NCBI RefSeq assembly: GCF_025961225.1
Contig: NZ_JAOQNG010000010.1
Span: 734,501 to 798,500 of the forward strand
Reading direction: 5' to 3'
Length of the DNA: 64,000 nt
Source: Azospirillum canadense
GTDB taxonomy: Bacteria; Pseudomonadota; Alphaproteobacteria; Azospirillales; Azospirillaceae
Position numbers and translations under genes: made by a program. Below the pieces are notes generated by a model. It saw only the letters and a program-made list of their open reading frames with translations. It searched no databases and was not told where the DNA came from. Positions within the stretch are counted from its first letter, which is position 1; each line of letters opens with the position of its first letter. Shown here in pieces: positions 25,353 through 33,260 of this stretch.

Positions 25353-26075
25353 TTATTCCCGGCCCAACACCCGGTCCACGACGGTGTCGGCCCATTCGCG
25401 GGAGCGGAAGCTGGCCTTGGCCTCGACCGGATCGTAGATGCGCTCCACCCAGTCCCAGAAAGGGGTGGGGCGCTTCTCGTTGTACGCGGCGTACAGCTCG
25501 AAGAAATAGTCGAGGATGCCGGTCTTGGCCTGCTTGAAATGGCCGTACTTCCAGTGCAGCTGCTTCACCGCCGTTTCCAGCGGGGCGCCTTCCTGCACGA
25601 ACAGGTACAGCGCCGACATGAAGCCGGCGCGGTCGGCGCCCGACTTGCAGTGCATCAGCGCCGGGTACTCCATCGTCCGGAACAGCTCCCGCGCCTTCAG
25701 CAGCGTTTCCTTGCGCGGCATGTCCCGGGAGTTCACCGGGAAATCCACCAGCGTCAGGCCGTTGGCCCGGCAGGCCTCCGCCTCCAGGATGTAGGAGGCG
25801 CAGTCGCGGCCGCCGCGCAGGTTCAGGATGGTCTTCACCCCGTGCTTCGCCGCGGCGCGGATGTGCGACGGGGAGGGTTGGCTCGCCCGGTACATCCGGT
25901 CCGACACGCGGAAGGTGTTCGAATAGATCAGCCGGAAGCAGGCGTGGTCGATGAACACGCTCTCGATATGGCCGAGCAGGCGCTGCCACGGGGTTGCCAT
26001 CAGGCCACGCGCCCGCTTGATGCCATCGGCCGCGGCGGTGGTGGTGTAACGGCGCAGGATCCACTTCTTGGCCAA
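25353..26075 (-). CDS. dual-specificity/tyrosine phosphatase-like protein
   Basis: A 240-residue CX5R phosphatase: H142-C143-KSGADR-AG supplies the nucleophile C143 and R149, preceded by the YRASQPSPSHIRAAAKHGVKTILNLRG block with a likely general acid in the loop VDFPVNSRDMP. No membrane span is evident. Members of this group dephosphorylate phospholipid, nucleotide or protein targets. It converges with the MsbA-like gene (10-bp gap). The lipid-linked neighbourhood suggests a lipid phosphate substrate, but this is inference. Confidence 0.82.
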   Translation of the reverse strand: MAKKWILRRYTTTAAADGIKRARGLMATPWQRLLGHIESVFIDHACFRLIYSNTFRVSDRMYRASQPSPSHIRAAAKHGVKTILNLRGGRDCASYILEAEACRANGLTLVDFPVNSRDMPRKETLLKARELFRTMEYPALMHCKSGADRAGFMSALYLFVQEGAPLETAVKQLHWKYGHFKQAKTGILDYFFELYAAYNEKRPTPFWDWVERIYDPVEAKASFRSREWADTVVDRVLGRE

Positions 26076-26179
26076 GCGGCACCTTCAAGTAGGGCAAGGC
26101 CGCCAACATAGGCACGCGTGGCGGCGCGTCAAGATCATCGGTGCAAAAGGGGTGGGATTGCCCGGTCAGCCGGTCTGCT

Positions 26180-27181
26180 TCAGCCGGCCCGCTGCTTGCG
26201 TCCATAGATGTCGTAGCGGGCGGCCACCGACAGCACGATTTCCATGAACAGGTTGATCAGTCCGTTGGCGTAGAAGGCCGGGCAGCCGGTGTAGTGCCGC
26301 TCGCCCGCCTGGGCAGTCGGCTCGATCAGGTCGGCGTTCAGCACGATCATCCCGTCCGGGGTTTCATCATCGTAGACGAAGGCGGTCTGGTGGGCCGGCA
26401 GCGGGTGGATCGCCTGATGGTCGTCGGCCTCGATGGACCCGGCGCCCATGAACTGGCAGAGCATGCCGAGGCTGCCCATGGCGAGCGGCAGCACCTGCTT
26501 CAGGCTGCGCCGCGACAGGTCGTCATACTGGTCGAGCGTCAGGCCGGGCCTCAGCATGGGGGCCGATTCGCACAGGTTCCAGCAGACGTGGAGCGCGGTG
26601 TGACTGCCCGTTTTGGTGATCGACAGCATGTCGTAGCCCGACGGCGAGTGCAGGACCGAGCTTTCCAGCGTGTTGGCGAGCACGAAGCTGGCCGCCGCCA
26701 GCGGGGTGATCGACCCCTCTGCCCGGCAGCGCTCCTCTTCCGCCATCACCTTGATGGCCCAATCCTTGATGATGGCGTCCAGCAGGTGGCAGATGCTGTC
26801 GCGCAGGAAGCCGACCAGCGTGTCCACCGAGGCGGCGTCGAGCGCGGCGGCGTCCGCGACGTCGAGGCCGTGAGGCGAGTCCGGCGGGTTGCTCAGGACA
26901 ACATGGCCGTCGCCGTCCAGCGGCATGCGCGCGATGATGTGTTCGCGCAGATCGTTGTAGAGGTAGGCGAGCAGCGCGTTGATCGCGACCTTCTCGTAAT
27001 CCTCCTTGCGCGTGTCGGCATGGGCCGGGCATTGGCCGCCAAGCGACTGCAATTCCTGCCCGAACAGGTAGTTCGGATCCTCCGCGATGCGGTTCAGGAG
27101 GGGCGCAAGACTCACCCGGGCCATGCCGGCCTCTTCATGCGCGGCGAAATACGTCTGGGCGAAGTTGCTGTTGCGGGACAT
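26180..27181 (-). CDS. hypothetical protein, paralogue 1 of a tandem pair
   Basis: A 333-residue protein not matching any family I know. It shares about the whole length with the gene just upstream. Shared blocks are GQCPAHA, LLAYLYNDLREHI, PPDSPHGLD, GYDMLSITKTGSHTA, SLKQVLPLAMGSLGML and HYTGCPAFY. There is no signal peptide or clear membrane helix, although the middle region is hydrophobic. Two invariant Cys-Pro motifs and the SITKTGSHTA block are candidate functional sites. The ATG at 27181 aligns with the paralogue's start. A 43-bp gap separates the two genes. Confidence 0.7.
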   Translation of the reverse strand: MSRNSNFAQTYFAAHEEAGMARVSLAPLLNRIAEDPNYLFGQELQSLGGQCPAHADTRKEDYEKVAINALLAYLYNDLREHIIARMPLDGDGHVVLSNPPDSPHGLDVADAAALDAASVDTLVGFLRDSICHLLDAIIKDWAIKVMAEEERCRAEGSITPLAAASFVLANTLESSVLHSPSGYDMLSITKTGSHTALHVCWNLCESAPMLRPGLTLDQYDDLSRRSLKQVLPLAMGSLGMLCQFMGAGSIEADDHQAIHPLPAHQTAFVYDDETPDGMIVLNADLIEPTAQAGERHYTGCPAFYANGLINLFMEIVLSVAARYDIYGRKQRAG

Positions 27182-27224
27182 GGAGGCACGGACCGGCTGT
27201 GGAAACGAAAAGGCGGTGGAGGGT

Positions 27225-28229
27225 TTACCGGGCCCGGAGCCGGTCATAGACGCCGTAGTCGAGCGCGATGCTGGCCACGATGTCGAGGTACAGCTTAATG
27301 AAACCGGGCGTGTAGAAGGCCGGGCAGCCGGTGTAGTGCTTCTCCTCCGGCTTGGCGAAGCGGGTGATCGGCTCCGCGTTCAGGGCGATCAACCCGTTCT
27401 CGTCCAGCACGAAGGCCGTCTGGTCCTTGGGCAGCAGATGGATGGCGAGGCCGTCTTGCGGTTCGATCCCCGACGCTTCCATATAATGGACGAGCATGCC
27501 CAGGCTGGCCATGGACAGGGGGACCACCTGCTTCAGGCTCTTGCGGACGAGGTCGTCGTAGTCGGCGGCGTCGAGGCCCGGCTTCAGCAGCGGTGCCGCC
27601 TCCACCATCGCCCAGCAGATGTGGATGGCCGTGTGGCTGCCGGTCTTGGTGATCGACAGCATGTCGTAGCCGGCCCGCTGGTAGAGGGTGGAGTCCTCCA
27701 GCACCGTGCGCAGGACGAAGCTGGCCGCGGCGTCGGCCGAGATCTCGCCTGAGCCCTTGGCGCGGTAATATTCCTCCTCCGCCAGCAGTTTCGCGGCCCA
27801 GCCGGTGATCAGCCCGTCCAGAAGGTGGCAGGTCGCGTCGCGCAGCACCGAGGCCATGACGTCCAGTGGTGCCGTCGCCATGGCCGGCCGGTCCGCCGGG
27901 TTCAGCCCGTGCGGCGAGCGTGGCGGAATCGGCAGCATCACCTGCCCGCGCTCATCCAGCGGCAGCACCTTGGCGACGTGGTCGCGTAGCCGTTCGAACA
28001 GGAAGGCCAACAGGCTGTTGACCGTCACCTTGTCGGCGTCGTCGGTATTGATGGCACTGCCGGCCGCGTGCATGGGGCATTGGCCGGCGCCCTGGCGCAG
28101 CTCCGCGCTGAACAGGAAGGACGGGTCCTTCTGGATCGTCTGCAGGATGTGCGCGACGGACACGCGGGTCAGCCCGGCCTCAGAATGGGCCTTGGCGAAG
28201 GCGGCGGCGAAATCGTTGGACCGGGACAT
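27225..28229 (-). CDS. hypothetical protein, paralogue 2 of a tandem pair
   Basis: A 334-residue paralogue of the downstream gene. It opens MSRSNDFAAAFAKAHSEAGL, against MSRNSNFAQTYFAAHEEAG in the partner. It keeps GQCPMHA, PPRSPHGLN, GYDMLSITKTGSHTA, SLKQVVPLSMASLGML and HYTGCPAFY. The pair is clearly a duplication that has diverged considerably. No function is recognised. The IS256-family element lies about 95 bp upstream of its start and may have separated it from its original promoter. Confidence 0.7.
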   Translation of the reverse strand: MSRSNDFAAAFAKAHSEAGLTRVSVAHILQTIQKDPSFLFSAELRQGAGQCPMHAAGSAINTDDADKVTVNSLLAFLFERLRDHVAKVLPLDERGQVMLPIPPRSPHGLNPADRPAMATAPLDVMASVLRDATCHLLDGLITGWAAKLLAEEEYYRAKGSGEISADAAASFVLRTVLEDSTLYQRAGYDMLSITKTGSHTAIHICWAMVEAAPLLKPGLDAADYDDLVRKSLKQVVPLSMASLGMLVHYMEASGIEPQDGLAIHLLPKDQTAFVLDENGLIALNAEPITRFAKPEEKHYTGCPAFYTPGFIKLYLDIVASIALDYGVYDRLRAR

Positions 28230-28323
28230 CGGGGCCTGCGTGTTCGTAAGCGGACAAGCCACCCTAGGGCGAGAAAAACCCCGGCGCAACGTCAAGATCT
28301 GTGACCGCTGATCGCGTCCCACC

Positions 28324-29721
28324 GCGTGGTGTCTGAGGCGTGAGGCTGGCCCGCCGGAGCGCTCCCCCATAGCTGGCGCAGGCGGGCCGGCCGTTCGGGA
28401 GCGGCGGTCACCGTGTTCTTCGGCTAAGTTGAGGTTGCTTAACGACCATCAACCAAGACGGAGACCACGATGACCGAGGACAGGATCGCTCTTCAGGAGC
28501 TGATTGGGAAGAGCGCCGATGCCGACTTTCTGCGCGAGATGGTCGGCTTCGCCGCCCAGCGCCTGATGGAGCTGGAGGTGGAGAGCCTGTGCGGCGCCGG
28601 GTATGGCGAACGCAGCGAGGACCGCCAGACCAAGCGCAACGGCTACCGGGAGCGGACCTGGGAGACGCGCGCCGGGGCCATCGACCTGCGCATCCCCAAG
28701 CTGCGGCGCGGCTCCTACTTCCCGGCCTTCCTGGAGCCGCGCCGCACCGCGGAGAAGGCGCTAATCGCGGTGATTCAGGAGGCCTACGTGCAGGGCATCT
28801 CGACGCGCAACGTCGATGATCTGGTCAAGGCGATGGGCATGACCGGCATCTCCAAGAGCCAGGTCAGCCGCCTGTGCCAGGACATCGACGAGCGCGTGCA
28901 GGCGTTCCTGAACCGGCCGCTGGAAGGCGACTGGCCCTTTGTGTGGCTGGATGCGACCTACGTGAAAGTGCGCCAGGACGGCCGCATCGTCTCGCTCGCC
29001 GCCATACTGGCCATCGGCGTCAACAGCGATGGCCGGCGCGAGGTGCTGGGGCTCGGCCTCGGGCTGTCGGAAGCCGAGACCTTCTGGACCGATTTCCTGC
29101 GCACCCTCACCCGCCGGGGCCTACGCGGCGTAAAGCTGGTGATCGCCGATGCGCATCTCGGGCTGAAGGCCGCCGCTTCCAAGGTGCTGGGCGCCACACT
29201 TCAACGCTGTCGTGTTCATTGCATGAGGAATCTCCTCGCCTGCGTCGGCAAGGCGCACCAGACGATGGTCGCGGCCACCATTCGCACCGCCTTTGCCCAG
29301 GAGACCGCTGAGGCGGCGCATGAGCAGTGGCGCCGGGTGGCCGACAGCCTGCGGCCGCGCTTTTCCAAGCTGGCGGCGCTGATGGACGAGGCGGAGTTCG
29401 ACGTGCTGGCCTACATGAAGTACCCCAAGGACCTGCGCACCAAATTGCACAGCACGAATCCTCTGGAGCGGCTGAATGGCGAGATCAAGCGGCGCACCAA
29501 CGTCGTCGGCATCTTCCCTGGCGAAGGGGCGGTTGTGCGCCTCGTCGGCGCCTTGCTGCTGGAGCAGCATGATGAATGGGCGGTGGCCCGGCGCTACATG
29601 ACCATGGAAAGCCTGGCCGAGCTGTGCCACCCTCACACCCCTGATCCGCTGTCCATCGCAGCGGAGTAGACCGGCGGCCTCAACCCGCCGAAGAGCACAG
29701 AGGCCCCCTCAGACACCACGC
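28324..29721 (+). mobile_element. IS256-family insertion sequence
   Basis: About 1.4 kb, the usual size for IS256 elements. A perfect 15-bp inverted match GCGTGGTGTCTGAGG occurs at 28324-28338 and as its complement at 29707-29721. A second, inner inverted pair (GTTCTTCGGC..GTTGAGG) lies at 28413-28434 and 29678-29700. No flanking direct repeat is evident, so the exact ends are provisional. The left end is about 60 bp longer than the right and contains a 12-bp stem (28344-28355 with 28381-28392). Confidence 0.7.
28470..29669 (+). CDS. IS256-family transposase
   Basis: A 399-residue mutator-type DDE transposase, intact. Candidate acidic triad: D in WLDATYVKV, D in VIADAHLGLK and E in NPLERLNGEIKRR. 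The N-terminal KRNGYRERTWETRAG motif and the C-terminal RRTNVVGIFP are characteristic. Full length suggests the copy is or recently was active. The gene fills the element and is transcribed rightward. Confidence 0.95.
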   Translation: MTEDRIALQELIGKSADADFLREMVGFAAQRLMELEVESLCGAGYGERSEDRQTKRNGYRERTWETRAGAIDLRIPKLRRGSYFPAFLEPRRTAEKALIAVIQEAYVQGISTRNVDDLVKAMGMTGISKSQVSRLCQDIDERVQAFLNRPLEGDWPFVWLDATYVKVRQDGRIVSLAAILAIGVNSDGRREVLGLGLGLSEAETFWTDFLRTLTRRGLRGVKLVIADAHLGLKAAASKVLGATLQRCRVHCMRNLLACVGKAHQTMVAATIRTAFAQETAEAAHEQWRRVADSLRPRFSKLAALMDEAEFDVLAYMKYPKDLRTKLHSTNPLERLNGEIKRRTNVVGIFPGEGAVVRLVGALLLEQHDEWAVARRYMTMESLAELCHPHTPDPLSIAAE

Positions 29722-29772
29722 CTCGGGGCACGATCTGACCGGCTGGCCGCTTCATGGCCGTTTCAGACGGTT

Positions 29773-30612
29773 TTATGCCTCCGGAACCAGCCAATCGACC
29801 TTCGAGCCGCCGCCGGTGGAGGGCAGGGCGGCGTGCAGGGCGGGCAGCATCTCCCGCAACGTCTCGTCGAGCTTCCAGGGCGGGTTGACGATGAGCAGGC
29901 CGGACCCGTTGAGTCGGGTGTGGGTGTCCTCGGGGTGCCAGGTCAACTCGACCATGAGGATCTTCCGGATGCCGGTGTTCTCGACGGCCTCCTGGAACCG
30001 CCACACGGCCGGGCGTTCCTTGATCGGATACCAGAGCGCGTAGACGCCGGTCGGCCAGCGCCGGTGCGCGGCGGCCAGCCCCTCGGCCATGCGGGCGAAC
30101 TCATCGGGCTGTTCGAAGGGCGGGTCGACCAGGACGAGTCCCCGCTTCTCCCTCGGCGGCAAGTTGGCCCTCAGCGCCTGGTAGGCGTCCGTATGCTGGA
30201 CGGAGACTCGGCGGTCGCCGGCGAACTCCGCCTTCAGCGTCTGCCAGTCGTCCGGGTGCAATTCGTTGACGACCAGCCGGTCCTCGCCGCGCAGCAGGGC
30301 GCGCGCCAGACGGGGAGAGCCGGGGTACCAGCGCAGCGCGCCGTCGGGATTCAGCGCGGCGACCGCGTCTAGGTAGGGCTGAAGCACCGGGTGGGGCGCC
30401 GGGCGGCCGAACAGGCGGCCGATTCCGTCCTGGAATTCCAGGGTCTTCTGCGCGGGCTCGGAGCCGAGGTCGTATCGGCCAATGCCGGCGTGGGCGTCGA
30501 GCACACAGAAGGGCGTCGGCTTGGCGCGCAGGTGATCGATGATCAGCGCCAGGACCGCGTGCTTCATCACGTCGGCCGGGTTGCCGGCGTGGAAAATGTG
30601 ACGGTAGTTCAT
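29773..30612 (-). CDS. rlmJ: 23S rRNA (adenine(2030)-N6)-methyltransferase
   Basis: A 279-residue SAM-dependent enzyme methylating A2030 of 23S rRNA. The opening MNYRHIFHAGNPADVMKHAVL is diagnostic of RlmJ. The SAM site is in VLDAHAGIGRYDL, and the N6-adenine catalytic motif is VLVDPPFEQPDEF. Length matches E. coli RlmJ. The gene stands alone between the IS element and a transglycosylase gene on the same strand. Confidence 0.93.
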   Translation of the reverse strand: MNYRHIFHAGNPADVMKHAVLALIIDHLRAKPTPFCVLDAHAGIGRYDLGSEPAQKTLEFQDGIGRLFGRPAPHPVLQPYLDAVAALNPDGALRWYPGSPRLARALLRGEDRLVVNELHPDDWQTLKAEFAGDRRVSVQHTDAYQALRANLPPREKRGLVLVDPPFEQPDEFARMAEGLAAAHRRWPTGVYALWYPIKERPAVWRFQEAVENTGIRKILMVELTWHPEDTHTRLNGSGLLIVNPPWKLDETLREMLPALHAALPSTGGGSKVDWLVPEA

Positions 30613-30688
30613 GGTCCGGGGATGTAGCCCAGATTGACGTCCGGCGCCATCCCTGCGAACCGTCGGGCTTCTCGGCTCAGTCCAGCCC

Positions 30689-31360
30689 TCAGTCGAGTGC
30701 TGCGACCTGTTGGGCGTTGCGGAAGGTGCGGCGGGTGCCGGGCGCGATGCTCGCGGGCTCCTCGTTACCGCAGCGGGCCGATTCCAGAAGCTTGGCGCTC
30801 TTGGCGTCCAGTTCGTTCAAATGCTGCCAGATCTTGCAGACATAGGCCTGGGCTTGGCGCATCGAGCCGCCGTTGTAGCGGGCGACGGCGGTCTTCCAGC
30901 TGCCTTCCTCGCCGTGCAGGCGGAGCAACAGGCGGCCGGCGTAGAAGACGTTTTCCTTGGGCTCGACGATGCGCTCAACCGGGGAGAACTGGCCGCGGTG
31001 GGTGCCGAGCGACAGCTGCATGCAGCCGACGTAGACGTTGGATTTCAGCTGGCCGCGCTTGTCGCGCAGGTGTCGGGCGGCGTCGTTGACATTGCGGGCG
31101 TAGACCGGGCGGCCTTCCACGCTCATCACGAAGGGGCTCGGCGTGCCGTCCTGCCCGCTTTCGACCAGGGAGATGGCGACCAGAAGGCCGGAGGGAATGT
31201 TGAACTTGCGTTCCGCCTCGACGGCGTGGGTGACGCAGCTTTCCTGCGTCTGTGCTTGGGCTTGGACCGGCTTCGCGAAGATCGGTGCGGTGCAGAGTCC
31301 GATAGCAAGAGCGATCCAGCCGCCTTGCGTGCGTCGCACGCGCTGTTGTCGATCCCGCAT
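30689..31360 (-). CDS. lytic transglycosylase-like protein
   Basis: A 223-residue exported SLT-fold protein. The signal peptide covers about residues 1-35 (ALAIGLCTAPIFA...VQAQA). The catalytic Glu is in AISLVESG, then NVYVGCMQLSLGTH (the GLMQ-like block) and AVARYNGG. It should cleave peptidoglycan glycan strands in the periplasm, for remodelling or insertion of an envelope machine. GGGGGAAGAAC precedes the ATG. No secretion or flagellar gene is near to indicate a partner. Confidence 0.83.
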   Translation of the reverse strand: MRDRQQRVRRTQGGWIALAIGLCTAPIFAKPVQAQAQTQESCVTHAVEAERKFNIPSGLLVAISLVESGQDGTPSPFVMSVEGRPVYARNVNDAARHLRDKRGQLKSNVYVGCMQLSLGTHRGQFSPVERIVEPKENVFYAGRLLLRLHGEEGSWKTAVARYNGGSMRQAQAYVCKIWQHLNELDAKSAKLLESARCGNEEPASIAPGTRRTFRNAQQVAALD

Positions 31361-31865
31361 GTTCTTCCCCCTATCCGTTGCCGCCGTTCGGCCGGCTTCA
31401 TTTTGGCCCCCTGCGCGGAGCCGTCGTTCCGGTCACCGAGTCTCTTACGGTGACCGCCTCCTACCCAAAAGTTCAGCGCCCACCATCGGGCGCCGAAGCC
31501 ACACTTCCAAAAATTTTATTCAGCGTCAATCGAATTGCAGCCCGGTAATACCACACCAATCCGTCGCCCGATGTCACAGGGCAGGGGACGGACAGCGTCA
31601 TAGGACCAGCCCTGTGACGTTTAAGGTACTGATTCCAAACAACTTGCGAAAAGGGATGAGAGCGTCCGGCGGAGCCGTGAAAAAGTTTCCTTCGAAAGGG
31701 GTACTGCGACCGTCTGTCGCCCGGATCGAAAGCGGTGGTGACACAGCGATTCGCTCTTGCGCGCTGCAACAAGGCAGGGCAATAGACTGTGCTTTCCTGT
31801 GCCCGCGCCCCGGTTTCGGCCGGCTGGCGGCGGAAGCGGGAAGCGACCTCAGGACTTGACCCAGC
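31361..31865. other. 505-bp non-coding gap with inverted repeats
   Basis: No credible gene lies here; the small frames have poor codon bias. Two structures stand out: GCGCCC/GGGCGC at 31476-31493, and a perfect 10-bp inverted repeat GTCACAGGGC/GCCCTGTGAC at 31573-31618. The stretch must hold the divergent promoters of the transglycosylase and the TPR-methyltransferase, but I cannot place hexamers with confidence. Confidence 0.45.
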
Positions 31866-33251
31866 GTGTCATTCGATCCGACGGCCCCGGCCCCGATTTC
31901 GGCCGACCGGGAAGGATCGCCGGCCCCCATTCCGCCCGGCGTCGTTCCCGACCTGCTTTTCCAAACCGGCTATGACCGCCTTTACGCCGACGATCCGGTC
32001 GGTGCTGCGCGCACGTTCCGCAAGGCCTGCGCCGCCGATCCGGCGTCGGGGGACGCCTGGGCCGCTCTCGCCGACGCAGCGCAGGCCGCGGACGACACGG
32101 CAACGGCGGTCCATGCCTACGGATGCGCGGTACTTATCGATTCGGGGGTGTGGGCGTGGCGAGTCGGCTTGGCCGATTCCCTGCTCCGGGCCGGACGGCC
32201 GACCGCTGCCGTCGCCGCCTACAGCGGCCTTGCCGCGGAGCGGCCGGACGCGGCGCTGGTGCGGCTTGGCTTCGCGCGGGCGCTCTTGGCCGAGGGGCGC
32301 AAGGATGAGGCGCTGGAGGAATTCCGGGAAGCCGCGGCCCTGCGCCCGGACGACCGCGATGCCGTGCTGGAGCTGTCCTCCGCGCTGATCGAGGCCGGCG
32401 ATGCGCTTGGCGCCGTCGAGCGATTGCAGCCGCTGTCGCGCCGCGATCCGGACGACGCCGTCCTGCACCACGCCATCGGGCGCGCCTGGATTGCGCTGCG
32501 GGAGCCGGAGAAGGCCCTGGCCGCGCTGCGTAAGGCGCGGGACCTGGACTCCGACGACAGCCTCGGCAGCGCTGCCCTGATCGCGGCGCTGGAGGCGGGG
32601 GAGGGCGCGGACCTGTCCGCCGCCTATGTCCGCGCTCTGTTCGACCGCTACGCCGACCGATTCGACCAGGACTTGGTGGGCAAGCTGGGCTACGCGGCGC
32701 CGGAGCTTCTGCGCCGCGCGGTGGACCGGCTGGGCGGCGGCAACGGGCTGCGCGTGCTGGATCTGGGGTGCGGGACCGGGCTGGCCGGCGTGACCTTCCG
32801 GTCGCTGGCCGGCCATCTCGCCGGCGTGGACCTGTCGCCGCGCATGGTCGACAAGGCGCGGGCCCGCGCGCTGTACGACGACCTGTGGGTGGGCGACGTC
32901 GCCGCCGCACTGGACCCAACGCTGGACCCGGCGCTGGACCCGGCGCCGGCGGGCTGGGACCTGCTGGTCGCGGCGGACGTGCTCGTCTACATCGGCGACC
33001 TCGCCCCGGTGTTCCGGGCGGCGGCGGACGCGCTCCGCCCCGGCGGCCGATTCGCCGCCACGGTGGAGCGTTTGGATGGGGACGGCTTCGCGCTGGGTCC
33101 GACGCGCCGCTACGCCCACGCGGAGGCGTACCTGCGCGCCATGGCGGAGGCGGCCGGATTGCGAATCCTGATGCTGGAGCCCTGCGCCCCGCGCCGGGAG
33201 AAGGGCGTGGACGTTCCAGGCCTGCTGTTCGTGGCGGAAAAGCCGCTCTGA
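31866..33251 (+). CDS. TPR-containing SAM-dependent methyltransferase
   Basis: A 461-residue protein with an N-terminal array of tetratricopeptide helices (about 30-225, e.g. DPASGDAWAALADAAQAADD, RPDDRDAVLELSSALIEAGD) and a C-terminal class I methyltransferase. Motif I is LRVLDLGCGTGLAG (about 295-308), and the AGVDLSPRMVDKARAR helix follows. A short DP-rich repeat (DPTLDPALDPAP) interrupts the fold after motif II. The TPR part suggests a protein target. The start is GTG 31866, with only a weak ribosome site. Confidence 0.83.
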   Translation: MSFDPTAPAPISADREGSPAPIPPGVVPDLLFQTGYDRLYADDPVGAARTFRKACAADPASGDAWAALADAAQAADDTATAVHAYGCAVLIDSGVWAWRVGLADSLLRAGRPTAAVAAYSGLAAERPDAALVRLGFARALLAEGRKDEALEEFREAAALRPDDRDAVLELSSALIEAGDALGAVERLQPLSRRDPDDAVLHHAIGRAWIALREPEKALAALRKARDLDSDDSLGSAALIAALEAGEGADLSAAYVRALFDRYADRFDQDLVGKLGYAAPELLRRAVDRLGGGNGLRVLDLGCGTGLAGVTFRSLAGHLAGVDLSPRMVDKARARALYDDLWVGDVAAALDPTLDPALDPAPAGWDLLVAADVLVYIGDLAPVFRAAADALRPGGRFAATVERLDGDGFALGPTRRYAHAEAYLRAMAEAAGLRILMLEPCAPRREKGVDVPGLLFVAEKPL

Positions 33252-33260
33252 TCGGGCGGC

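Noticed and set aside
31473..31772. 99-codon leftward frame in the 505-bp gap
   Set aside because: Codon use is unlike neighbours, no ribosome site, and it runs through a perfect inverted repeat.
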